A stretch of 64,000 nt of DNA from JAGRGG01 sp965217265. Its GTDB lineage: Bacteria > Pseudomonadota > Alphaproteobacteria > Geminicoccales > Geminicoccaceae. Below, piece after piece: positions 32,985-40,889 of the stretch (positions are counted from its first letter, which is position 1; every line of letters starts with the position of its first letter). The translations under genes and the position numbers were made by a program. Location: positions 744,001-808,000 of the forward strand of contig CBDCHP010000011.1 of the NCBI GenBank assembly GCA_965217265.1. The letters run 5' to 3'. The notes under the pieces were generated by a model. That model had not been told where the DNA came from, did not search any database, and saw nothing but the letters and a program-made list of their open reading frames with translations.

Positions 32985-33133
32985 TGAACGCTTCGCGTGC
33001 GCTGACGCGCGGTCTTTTTTCTTTGTTTTTTGCTACTTGTCGTTGGTGATTGGCCTCAACGTCGAAGCTAGCCCCGGCCAAAGTTGCAAAAGAGAAGAAA
33101 AGAAAGCCCCGCGCAGCGGACGCGAAGCGTTCA
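32985..33133. repeat. Palindromic intergenic element, copy 6 (alpha arm left, beta arm right)
   Basis: TGAACGCTTCGCGTGCGCT and CTTTTTTCTTTGTTTTTTGC on the left; GCAAAAGAGAAGAAAAGAAA, CCCCGCGCAGCGGACGCG and AAGCGTTCA on the right. The core (TACTTGTCGTTGG ... AGCCCCGGCCAAAGTTGC) is nearly identical to that of copy 4, the closest pair in the window. Here both flanking genes run rightward. Confidence 0.9.
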
Positions 33134-33153
33134 CTACTCCAGACGGGTGCCCC

Positions 33154-34740
33154 ATGCGCGACTTCCACCTTCCCGGCCGCTCGGCCGCTTACGGTCAAGC
33201 CGGCATGGCCGCGACCTCGCACCCCGAGGCGACGCTGACGGCGCTCGACGTGCTGCGGGGCGGCGGCAACGCGATCGACGCGGCCGTGGCCGCCTCGGCG
33301 GTGCTCGGCGTCGTCGAGCCGCAGATGACCGGCTTTGGCGGCGACATGTTCGCGCTCGTTGCCGGCGACGACGGTCGGGTGTTCGCGCTGGCATCCGCCG
33401 GCGCCGCACCGGCCGGCGCCTCCTTGGAGGGCTTGCGCGCCGAGGGGCTAACGGCGATCGCGTCCAACAGTGCGCACGCCGTCACCGTGCCGGGCTACGT
33501 CGCCGGCATCGAGGCGCTGGTCGAGCGCCTCGGCACCCGCAGCCTGGACGAGCTGCTGCGCCCGGCCGCGCGTCTGGCCGAGGAGGGCTTCCTCGTCACC
33601 CCGCGCGTCGCGCACGACTGGGCGCGCGGTGCCGCGCTGTTGGCGGGGAACGACGCGGCGCGTGCCGTCTACCTGCCGCACGGCCGGGCGCCGAAACCGG
33701 GCGAGCGCGTTGCCCTCCCCGCCCTGGCCCGGACGCTCAAGCGGCTCATGGGCCTGGGTGCTGCCGGCTTCTACGGGGGTGACGCGGCCGACGCGATGAC
33801 GGCCAGCCTCGCCGCCCTCGGCGGGCGCCACGCCGCCGCCGACTTCGCCGGCCACCGCGCCGCCTGGGTCGAGCCGATCAAGGGCGACTACCGCGGCCTC
33901 ACCGTCTACGAGTGCCCGCCACCGGGCCAAGGGGTCGTCACCCTCCTCCTCCTCAACCTCCTCGAAGCCCTGAACCTCGACGGCCTCGACCCGAACGGGG
34001 CGGAGCGCTACCACCTGGAGGCCGAGGCGACCAAGCTCGCCTTTGCCCTGCGCGACGCGCATTTGGCCGACCCTGAGTTCGCCGACGTGCCGACCGACCG
34101 CCTCCTCGATCCCGCCCTCACGCGCGACCTCGCCCGGCGCATCGACCGCGAACGGGCGATGACGGCCGTGCCCGAACGGCTGATCGAGCCGCACCCCGAC
34201 ACGGTCTACACGGTCGTCGTCGACCGGGAGCGCACCGTCTGCTCGTTCATCAGCTCGATCTACGACGGTTTCGGCAGCGGCATCGTCTGCCCCGAGACCG
34301 GCATCCTGTTCCACTCGCGCGGCCGGGCCTTTCGCCTCGATCCCGCCCACCCGAACGCGCTGGCACCGGGCAAGCGCCCGATGCACACGATCATCCCCGG
34401 CATGGCGCTCCAGGACGGCCGGCCCTGCTTGGGCTTCGGCGTCATGGGCGGCGACTACCAACCCGTCGGGCAGGCGCACCTGCTCGGCAACATGCTCGTC
34501 TACGGCATGGACCCGCAGAGCGCCCTCGACCACCCGCGCGCCATGGCCTACCCCGACGACCTCCAGGTCGAGCGCGGCATCAGCCCCGCCACGATCGAGG
34601 GGCTCGAAGCCAGGGGCCACACCGTCCGGGAGGCGGACGGCGCCCTCGGCGGCGGGCAGGCGATCCTGATCGACCGCGACGCGGGCACCCTCGTCGGCGG
34701 CTCCGACCCGCGCAAGGACGGGTTGGCGCTGGGGTTTTAG
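33154..34740 (+). CDS. Gamma-glutamyltransferase family protein
   Basis: A 528-residue Ntn hydrolase of the gamma-glutamyltranspeptidase family. It has the N-terminal TSHPEATLTALDVLRGGGNA and DAAVAASAVLGVVEPQMTG regions (about 21-60), and the self-processing, nucleophilic Thr is predicted at residue 350 (HPDTVYTVVVD). The glycine-rich GVMGGDYQPVGQAHLLGNM stretch lies in the small subunit. No signal peptide is seen, so it should be cytoplasmic, as in the YwrD-like branch, rather than periplasmic Ggt. The substrate (glutathione or other gamma-glutamyl compounds) is inferred. The start is the ATG 20 bases after repeat copy 6. Confidence 0.9.
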   Translation: MRDFHLPGRSAAYGQAGMAATSHPEATLTALDVLRGGGNAIDAAVAASAVLGVVEPQMTGFGGDMFALVAGDDGRVFALASAGAAPAGASLEGLRAEGLTAIASNSAHAVTVPGYVAGIEALVERLGTRSLDELLRPAARLAEEGFLVTPRVAHDWARGAALLAGNDAARAVYLPHGRAPKPGERVALPALARTLKRLMGLGAAGFYGGDAADAMTASLAALGGRHAAADFAGHRAAWVEPIKGDYRGLTVYECPPPGQGVVTLLLLNLLEALNLDGLDPNGAERYHLEAEATKLAFALRDAHLADPEFADVPTDRLLDPALTRDLARRIDRERAMTAVPERLIEPHPDTVYTVVVDRERTVCSFISSIYDGFGSGIVCPETGILFHSRGRAFRLDPAHPNALAPGKRPMHTIIPGMALQDGRPCLGFGVMGGDYQPVGQAHLLGNMLVYGMDPQSALDHPRAMAYPDDLQVERGISPATIEGLEARGHTVREADGALGGGQAILIDRDAGTLVGGSDPRKDGLALGF

Positions 34741-34744
34741 GAGA

Positions 34745-34895
34745 TGAACGCTTCGCGTGCGCTGGACGCGCGGCCTTCTTTTTCTCTTTCTTGCAACTCT
34801 GGTCGGGGTTGGCTTCGGCGCCCCCCGCCAAGTCCGGGGACAAATCGCAAAAAAGAAAAGAAAAAGGCCGCGCCCAGCGCACGCGAAGCGTATCA
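34745..34895. repeat. Palindromic intergenic element, copy 7 (alpha arms)
   Basis: TGAACGCTTCGCGTGCGCT and CTTCTTTTTCTCTTTCTTGC on the left; GCAAAAAAGAAAAGAAAAAG and AGCGCACGCGAAGCG on the right, where the end has drifted to GCGTATCA. The core has the GGTTGGCTTCGGCG and AGTCCGGGGACAAATCGC modules, shared with copy 2. Confidence 0.87.
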
Positions 34896-34940
34896 TCCTA
34901 TTCACACGAAGGCTCGACAAAGCCTCCCGCCGCCCCTATG

Positions 34941-34958
34941 TGAATGAACGTTCACTCA
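34941..34958. promoter_or_regulatory. TetR-type operator upstream of the regulator gene
   Basis: TGAATGAACGTTCACTCA: a perfect TGAACGTTCA core in a longer near-palindrome, 17 bases before the TetR-family start codon. This is the classical layout of an autoregulated TetR-family repressor. Confidence 0.75.
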
Positions 34959-34974
34959 TGATGAGGGAGGCTCG

Positions 34975-35556
34975 ATGCGGGATGGCGAAGCGACGCGCGT
35001 GCGGCTCGATCGGACGGCGGTCGGCCTGTTCGCCAAGCGCGGCGTCGAGGCCACCTCGGTGCGCGACATCGCCAAGGCGGCGGGCGTCGCCGAGGGCACG
35101 CTCTACCGCCACTACGTCTCCAAGGAGGCGTTGGCCCGGGCCGTGTTCAAGCGGCAGTACGAGGCGCTGGGCCGGGCGATGCTCGACGCCGCCGCGAACG
35201 CGCAGGGGCTTCGGGCCAAGCTGGCGGCGACGATCGGCGAGGCCTACCGCCTGTTCGACGCTGATCCGGCCATGTTCGGCTTCCTCCTCCTCACCCAGCA
35301 CGAGCACCTGGACGCGGTCGAGACCGAATTCTCGCCGGTCGACCTGGTGCAAGGGCTGATCGCGGACGGTATGGCGGCGGGCGAGGTGCCACGCGGCGAT
35401 CCGGCCTTCGCCGCGGCGCTGGTCATGGGGCTCGCCCTGCAACCGGCGACGTTCGCGGTCTACGGCCGCCTGGGCGGGCCGCTCGTGCCGCGCGGGGCGG
35501 CCGTGGCGTCGGCGGCCCTTCGAGCCTTGGGTGCCCGGTCATGCGCCAGGGCCTGA
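34975..35556 (+). CDS. TetR/AcrR-family transcription regulator
   Basis: A 193-residue repressor-type protein. The N-terminal helix-turn-helix runs LDRTAVGLFAKRGVEATSVR, DIAKAAGVAEGTLYRHYVSK (about 10-50), and the C-terminal ligand domain is of typical length. GGGAGG precedes the ATG at good spacing. It overlaps the next gene by 16 bases and is the first gene of a three-gene run with a hydrolase and an Aas-like lipid enzyme, so its ligand may be a fatty-acyl compound. That last point is inference. Confidence 0.92.
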   Translation: MRDGEATRVRLDRTAVGLFAKRGVEATSVRDIAKAAGVAEGTLYRHYVSKEALARAVFKRQYEALGRAMLDAAANAQGLRAKLAATIGEAYRLFDADPAMFGFLLLTQHEHLDAVETEFSPVDLVQGLIADGMAAGEVPRGDPAFAAALVMGLALQPATFAVYGRLGGPLVPRGAAVASAALRALGARSCARA

Positions 35557-36404
35557 CCGACCGGCGCTTCGGCGCCTGGAGCGACGCCGCGTTGCAGAAC
35601 GGCTACCGGCTGCAGCGGCACGTCGGCACCGAGGCGGGCCGCATCATCGATCCGCACGGCCGGCAGGTCGCGCGCGGAACCGTGGCGCAACTCGACGCCC
35701 GGCTCTCGACGTTCGCCGCTAAGGAGCCGCCGCTCGACACGGTCCTGCTGCTGCACGGTTTGACCCAGAGCCGGCACGTCTTCGACCCGCTCTTGCCGGA
35801 CATCGCGGGCGAGGGCCGCGTCGTCCTCGCCCCCACCTACGCCAGCACGCGCGGCGGCCTCGACGAGCACGCCCGAACGATGGCCGGGCTGATCGCGCGC
35901 CTCTCGGGGAAACGCCGCGTCGTCCTGGTCGGCCACAGCTTAGGGGGGCTCATGGTCCGCCGCCTGTTGGCGCCCGACATCGAGCCCGCCCTCCGTCACC
36001 GGGTCTTGGGCGCTGTCCTGGTCACGACCCCGAACCGCGGTTCGCGGCTCGCCGAAACCTTCGTCCGAGTGCCGCCCCTGCGGCGCCTGTTCGGGCCGGC
36101 GCTGCTCGACTGCTGCCCCCAGAGCGCGCGGCGCTTGGGTCCGATGCCGGTGCCGTTCTGCACGATCGAGGCCGGGTCGGGCGGCCCGTTCGGCTTCAAC
36201 CCGCTGCTCGGCTTCGACAACGACGCCGTGGTGCGCGTCGATGAGATGCGGCTCGAAGGTGCGGCCGCCGTGCATCACGTCCGGGCACCGCACGGCGGCA
36301 TTTTTTTCTTTTCCGCGGTAAGACGGCGCGTCGGCACGTTCATCGACCGCCTGTTCGCCACCGACGATCCTTGCTCGCGAAGGGATGCATCGTGTTCGCG
36401 CTGA
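35541..36404 (+). CDS. Alpha/beta-hydrolase, lipase-like
   Basis: A 287-residue alpha/beta hydrolase. It has the oxyanion strand VLLLHGLTQSRHVFDP (about 68-83), the nucleophile elbow GHSLGG (about 132-137), a late acid position near FDNDAVVRVDE and a catalytic His candidate in VHHVRAPHGG (about 252). The pattern resembles Pseudomonas-type lipases and PGAP1-like esterases acting on acyl chains. No signal peptide is seen. It overlaps the tetR-type gene by 16 bases and the Aas-like gene by 13, so the three are translationally coupled. Confidence 0.85.
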   Translation: MRQGLTDRRFGAWSDAALQNGYRLQRHVGTEAGRIIDPHGRQVARGTVAQLDARLSTFAAKEPPLDTVLLLHGLTQSRHVFDPLLPDIAGEGRVVLAPTYASTRGGLDEHARTMAGLIARLSGKRRVVLVGHSLGGLMVRRLLAPDIEPALRHRVLGAVLVTTPNRGSRLAETFVRVPPLRRLFGPALLDCCPQSARRLGPMPVPFCTIEAGSGGPFGFNPLLGFDNDAVVRVDEMRLEGAAAVHHVRAPHGGIFFFSAVRRRVGTFIDRLFATDDPCSRRDASCSR

Positions 36405-39400
36405 TGTTCGACCAAAGGTTCCGCGGCCTGTTCTGGACCCAGTTCCTGGGCGCCTTCAACGACAATCTGTTCAAGAACGCGCTCGTTCTCCTCGTCCTCT
36501 ACCGCCTCGCCGAAGGAAGCGGTCCTCTCCTCGTCACCGCCGCCGCCGGCATCTTCATCCTGCCGTTCTTCGTGTTCTCGGCCCAGGCCGGCACGCTCGC
36601 GGACGCGATCGACAAGGCCCGCCTCGCGCGGGCGACGAAGCTGGCCGAGATCGGCACGATGGCGGCGGGCGCCCTGGCCCTGCTCGTCGGCAACGTCCCC
36701 TTCCTCCTCGTCGTCCTGTTCTTGATGGGGACGCAAAGCGCCGTCTTCGGCCCGGTCAAGTTCGGCATCCTGCCCGACCTCTTGCCGAAGGATCGCATCG
36801 TCGCCGCCAACGGCCTGATCGAGGCCGCGACCTTCCTCGCCATCCTCACCGGCACGATCCTGGGCGGGGTCCTGATCTTGCACGACGGCGGCCCGGCCCT
36901 CGTCGCCGGCCTCGTCGTCGCCTGCGCCGTCGCCGGCTACCTCACCAGCCGCGCGATCCCGTCCGTGCCGCCGCGCGACCCCGGCCTGCGCCTGCCCATC
37001 AACCCGCTGGCGGCAATCGGCCCGACCTTCGCCGCGCTGCGCCAGGATCGGCGCTTGTGGCGGGCGGCGCTGGCCGTCTCGTGGTTCTGGTTCGTCGGCG
37101 CCGTCTACCTCGCCCAGATCCCGACGCTGGTCAAAGTCGGCTTGGGCGCGAACGAGGGCGTCGTCACCTTGTTCCTCACCCTGTTCTCGCTCGGCATCGG
37201 CCTCGGCTCGCTCGCGGCCGGCCGGCTGACGCACGGCCGGGTGCGGCTGACGCTGGTCCCGCTCGCCGGGCTCGGCATCGCCTTGTTCACGCTCGACTTC
37301 GTTCGGGCGATCGGCGCGTTCGCGGCCGGCGACGGGACGATCGGCCCGCTCGCTTTCTTGCAGGGCCCCGGGGGCCTGCGCGTCGCCGTCGACCTCCTCG
37401 GCCTCGCGGCGGCGGGCGGGCTGTTCGTCGTGCCGCTGATGGCGGCGATCCAGACCTGGGCCGGGGAAGGCCGGCGCGCCCGGGTCATCGCCGCGCTCAA
37501 CATCGTCAACGCCGGCTTCATGGTGGCGTCCTCGCTCGTCACGCTCGCCCTGCAGGCGCTCGGGTTCGAGGTCTCGACGATCATCCTCTTCACCGGCCTG
37601 ATGACTCTCCCTGTTTGCATCCTGGTCGGCCGCCTGATCCCGGCCGAGAGTTGGCGAACGGGCGCGCGCCGCTTGCTGAAGGTGCTGCTTCGCGTCGAGG
37701 TGCGCGGCGAGGACCGCTTGGCGGACCTGCACGGCCCTGCCGTCGTCGTCGCCAACCACGTCAGCCTCCTGGACGGCCCCCTCCTCCTCGCCTTCTTGCG
37801 GCACAAGCCGGTCTTCGCCATCGACAACACGATGGCGGCAAAGTGGTGGATCAGGCCGTTCCTGCGCTTTGCCGAGGCGCTGCCGCTCGATCCGACCAAC
37901 CCTCTGGCCCTGCGCCGGTTGAGCGAGGCGGTGCGGGGCGGGCGCAGCCTCGTCATTTTCCCCGAAGGCCGTATCACCGTGAACGGCGGGCTGATGCGCG
38001 TGCACGACGGCCCGGCGATGATCGCCGATCGCGTCGGGGTGCCGATCGTGCCGGTCTACATCAAGGGGGCCGAGCAGAGCCGCGTCTCGCGCCTGCGCCC
38101 GACGATGGCCCGACGCCGCCTCCTGCCCAAGGTCACGATCGAGATCGGCGCGCCCTGCCGCCTGGACCTCGACCCGGACCTCAAGGGCAAGGCGCGCCGC
38201 GAGGCGGGCGGGCGCCGCCTCTACGACTTGATCTGCGACCATATCGCCGCCTGCGGCACGGGACGGCACGATTTGTTCGGCGCCGTCTGGGACGCGGCCC
38301 GCTACCACGGCATGGGCCGGACGATGGTCGAGGACGCCTCCGGCCAGAGCCTGACCTACCGCCGCCTCCTGGCGTCGGTCTTAGCACTCCGGCCGCACCT
38401 CGATCGGGCCTGCGGCGACGAGGCCAGGGTTGGCGTCCTGCTGCCCAACAGTGCTGCCGCCGTCGTTACGGTCCTGACGCTCGCCGCGGCGAAGCGTCAG
38501 GCCGCGATGCTCAACCTCTCGACCGGCGCCGCACCGATGCTGGCGAGCCTGCGCACCGCCGCCGTGCGAACCGTCGTCACCGCCCGGCGCTTCGTCGAGG
38601 CGGCCGGCATAGAGGACACGATCGCCGAGCTTGAGCGTGCGGGCGTGCGCGTCGTCCACCTCGAAGCATTACGCGAGGAGGTGAGCGCCCGTGCCCGCCT
38701 CCTGGCGCTGTCGCGCACGTTCCTGCCGCGCCCGCCGGCACCGGCGGACCCGAACGATCCGGCGCTCGTCCTGTTCACCTCGGGCTCGGAGGGCTCGCCC
38801 AAGGGCGTCGTCCTGACCCACACCAACCTGATCGCCGACGCCCGCCAGGGTGCCGTCCTGTTCGACATCACGCACGAGGACAAGACGCTCGCCGTCCTGC
38901 CGCTGTTCCACAGCTTCGGCCTCATCAGCGGGCTGACCCTGCCGCTCTTGACCGGCATGGGCGTCTTTCTCTACCCGTCGCCGCTGCACTACCGCAAGAT
39001 CCCGGCGGTCGCCTACGACGTCAACGCCACCGTCTTGTTCGGCACCGACACCTTCTTGATGGGCTACGGCCGCAAGGCGGACGGCTACGACTTCCAGCGC
39101 CTGCGCTACGTCGTCGCCGGCGGCGAGCCGGTGCGCGAGGAGACGCGAACATTCTGGGCCGAGCGCTTCGGCCTGCGCATCCTGGAGGGCTACGGCCTCA
39201 CCGAGGCGAGCCCGGTCGTGGCGCTGAACACGCCGCTTTACTACCGCCCCGGCACGGTCGGCCGCCCCTTGCCGCGCGTCGAGCACCGCATCGAGCCGGT
39301 CGAGGGCTTCGAGACCGGCGGGCGCTTGTGGATCAAGGGGCCGAACGTCATGGTCGGCTACCTTCTGCCCGAGGCGCCGGGCGTCGTGCGGCCGACCGTC

Positions 39401-39799
39401 GAGGGCTGGCACGACACGGGCGACATCGTCGCGTTCGACGCGGACGGGTTCGTCCACGTCACCGGCCGGGCCAAGCGCTTTGCCAAGCTCGGCGGCGAGA
39501 TGGTCTCGCTCGGCCTCGTCGAGGCCGAGGCGCGCCTGCTCTGGCCCGACGCGACCCACGCCGTGATCGCCGCGCGCGACGCGCGCAAGGGCGAGCGGCT
39601 CGTCCTCTACACGACGATGGCGGGCGCCACGCGGCGGGCGCTGCACGAGGCGCTGCGCCGGCGGGGCCTGTCGGAACTGCTGCTGCCGGCCGAGATCCAC
39701 GCCCTCGACGACCTGCCGCTCCTGGCCTCGGGCAAGGTCGATTACGTGACGCTCGGCCGGGAGAGGGCCGCCGCGGCCGGCAAAGCCCACGCCGCTTGA
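36392..39799 (+). CDS. Fused MFS transporter / lysophospholipid acyltransferase / acyl-ACP synthetase (Aas-like)
   Basis: About 1135 residues with three modules. An MFS lysophospholipid-flippase-like domain (LplT type, about 1-415) starts FWTQFLGAFNDNLFKNALVL. A PlsC acyltransferase (about 430-620) has the HX4D motif NHVSLLD and the FPEGR motif. An AMP-binding acyl-ACP ligase (about 630-1135) has LFTSGSEGSPKGVVLTH, EGYGLTEASPVVALN, and DTGD plus the late SGKVDY. Together they import, re-acylate and remodel lysophospholipids in the inner membrane. In E. coli the transporter and Aas are separate proteins; here they are fused. GTG at 36392 follows AAGGGA; a TTG seven codons earlier is less likely. 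Confidence 0.92.
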   Translation: MFALMFDQRFRGLFWTQFLGAFNDNLFKNALVLLVLYRLAEGSGPLLVTAAAGIFILPFFVFSAQAGTLADAIDKARLARATKLAEIGTMAAGALALLVGNVPFLLVVLFLMGTQSAVFGPVKFGILPDLLPKDRIVAANGLIEAATFLAILTGTILGGVLILHDGGPALVAGLVVACAVAGYLTSRAIPSVPPRDPGLRLPINPLAAIGPTFAALRQDRRLWRAALAVSWFWFVGAVYLAQIPTLVKVGLGANEGVVTLFLTLFSLGIGLGSLAAGRLTHGRVRLTLVPLAGLGIALFTLDFVRAIGAFAAGDGTIGPLAFLQGPGGLRVAVDLLGLAAAGGLFVVPLMAAIQTWAGEGRRARVIAALNIVNAGFMVASSLVTLALQALGFEVSTIILFTGLMTLPVCILVGRLIPAESWRTGARRLLKVLLRVEVRGEDRLADLHGPAVVVANHVSLLDGPLLLAFLRHKPVFAIDNTMAAKWWIRPFLRFAEALPLDPTNPLALRRLSEAVRGGRSLVIFPEGRITVNGGLMRVHDGPAMIADRVGVPIVPVYIKGAEQSRVSRLRPTMARRRLLPKVTIEIGAPCRLDLDPDLKGKARREAGGRRLYDLICDHIAACGTGRHDLFGAVWDAARYHGMGRTMVEDASGQSLTYRRLLASVLALRPHLDRACGDEARVGVLLPNSAAAVVTVLTLAAAKRQAAMLNLSTGAAPMLASLRTAAVRTVVTARRFVEAAGIEDTIAELERAGVRVVHLEALREEVSARARLLALSRTFLPRPPAPADPNDPALVLFTSGSEGSPKGVVLTHTNLIADARQGAVLFDITHEDKTLAVLPLFHSFGLISGLTLPLLTGMGVFLYPSPLHYRKIPAVAYDVNATVLFGTDTFLMGYGRKADGYDFQRLRYVVAGGEPVREETRTFWAERFGLRILEGYGLTEASPVVALNTPLYYRPGTVGRPLPRVEHRIEPVEGFETGGRLWIKGPNVMVGYLLPEAPGVVRPTVEGWHDTGDIVAFDADGFVHVTGRAKRFAKLGGEMVSLGLVEAEARLLWPDATHAVIAARDARKGERLVLYTTMAGATRRALHEALRRRGLSELLLPAEIHALDDLPLLASGKVDYVTLGRERAAAAGKAHAA

Positions 39800-39803
39800 G
39801 GGA

Positions 39804-39958
39804 TGGAACGCTTCGCGTCCGCTGCGCGGGGCTTTGTTTTTCTCTTTTTTGCTACTTGTCGTCGGGGACTGGCCCTCGGCGCCTTAGCCAACCTCCTACG
39901 TTAACACTAGCAAAAACAAAGAAAAAAGCCCGCGCGGCGAGCGCACGCGTAAGCGTTC
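39804..39958. repeat. Palindromic intergenic element, copy 8 (beta arm left, alpha arm right)
   Basis: GGAACGCTTCGCGTCCGCT and CTTTGTTTTTCTCTTTTTTGC halves pair with GCAAAAACAAAGAAAAAAGC and GCGCACGCGTAAGCGTTC. The core carries TACTTGTCGTCGG and CCTACGTTAACACTAGC. It lies between the convergent Aas-like gene and flgL; the flgL stop codon starts two bases after it. Confidence 0.88.
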
Positions 39959-39959
39959 C

Positions 39960-40853
39960 TCAACGGATGTAATCGACGAGCGACAGGCTGTTGATCCGGC
40001 TGATCGTCAGGTATGTCGCCTCGATCATCACCTTGTCCTGGGCGAGGTTGGCCATCGCGGTAGCGATGTCGGTGTCCTCGATGTCGCTCTCGATCTGGCC
40101 GAGATAGTCGATCGTCGCCCGCTGCCCGTCGGCGATGTTCTCCATGCGCGCCATCGTGGCGCCGACCTGCCCGTGCCTTTGCGCCAGCGCGTCGATCTCG
40201 GCGCTCAAGCGATCGTTGGCGGCTTCCAGCGCCGGCCGGTCGTCGGCGAGGTGGGCCTCCTTCGCGGCGGCGAGCGTCTCCAGGAGCCCTTGGAACTGCC
40301 CGGCGTTGAGGTCGAGGTCGACCGTGACCTCGCGGTCCATGCGAAAGCTAGTTGGCACGTCGTCGCCCCGATAGGCGCCCGTCAAGTCGGCGGCGGACGC
40401 GACGTTCGCCGGCAGCACGATCGGCGGCGCGTCGCTGCGGCTGCCGCCGAGCAGGTAGCGGTCGCCCGACTTGACGTTGAGCGCCGCCGCCGCCGTGTCG
40501 AGCATGATGTCGACCTCGGTGTCGATCGCGACGAGATCCCCGTTCGGGTCGTTCAGGCGCTGCGTCATCAGCCCGCGCATGTGGATCATCTGGTCGGCGA
40601 TCTGGCCGAGCGCGCTGTCGATCGCCTGCATCCGGTTGAGCGAGGCCGCGTTCTGCTTTGCCAGCACGCTCAAGGCCGACTTGTCCTCCTTGGCGCGGAG
40701 GAGGACGGCCGTCTGGTCGCTGACCTCGGAGAAGCGGTGCGCCCGCTTGCCGGTCGAGATGTCGAGCTGCGCCTCGCGCGCGCGGCTCTGGTTGCTCTGC
40801 ATCAGGCTGTTCAGCCGCGCGTTCTGCGCGACGTCGCCGGTACGTATGCTCAT
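39960..40853 (-). CDS. flgL: Flagellar hook-filament junction protein FlgL
   Basis: A 297-residue flagellin-like junction protein. The N-terminal helix region (about 1-80) includes NARLNSLMQSNQSRAREAQL and DISTGKRAHRFSEVSDQTAV, and the C-terminal helix contains SDIEDTDIATAMANLAQDKV and ends SLSLVDYIR. It joins the filament to FlgK. It is the last gene of the leftward operon flgI-flgJ-flgN-flgK-flgL; it lies 36 bases after flgK, with GAGGAGATCCC before its ATG. Confidence 0.93.
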   Translation of the reverse strand: MSIRTGDVAQNARLNSLMQSNQSRAREAQLDISTGKRAHRFSEVSDQTAVLLRAKEDKSALSVLAKQNAASLNRMQAIDSALGQIADQMIHMRGLMTQRLNDPNGDLVAIDTEVDIMLDTAAAALNVKSGDRYLLGGSRSDAPPIVLPANVASAADLTGAYRGDDVPTSFRMDREVTVDLDLNAGQFQGLLETLAAAKEAHLADDRPALEAANDRLSAEIDALAQRHGQVGATMARMENIADGQRATIDYLGQIESDIEDTDIATAMANLAQDKVMIEATYLTISRINSLSLVDYIR

Positions 40854-40889
40854 GGGATCTCCTCTTCGGGCGTCGGTCGTGACGATGCT

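Noticed and set aside
36275..38308. A long minus-strand open frame opposite the Aas-like gene
   Set aside because: Composition is Arg/Asp/Gly-rich repeats without protein features; the plus-strand gene has three recognisable domains.
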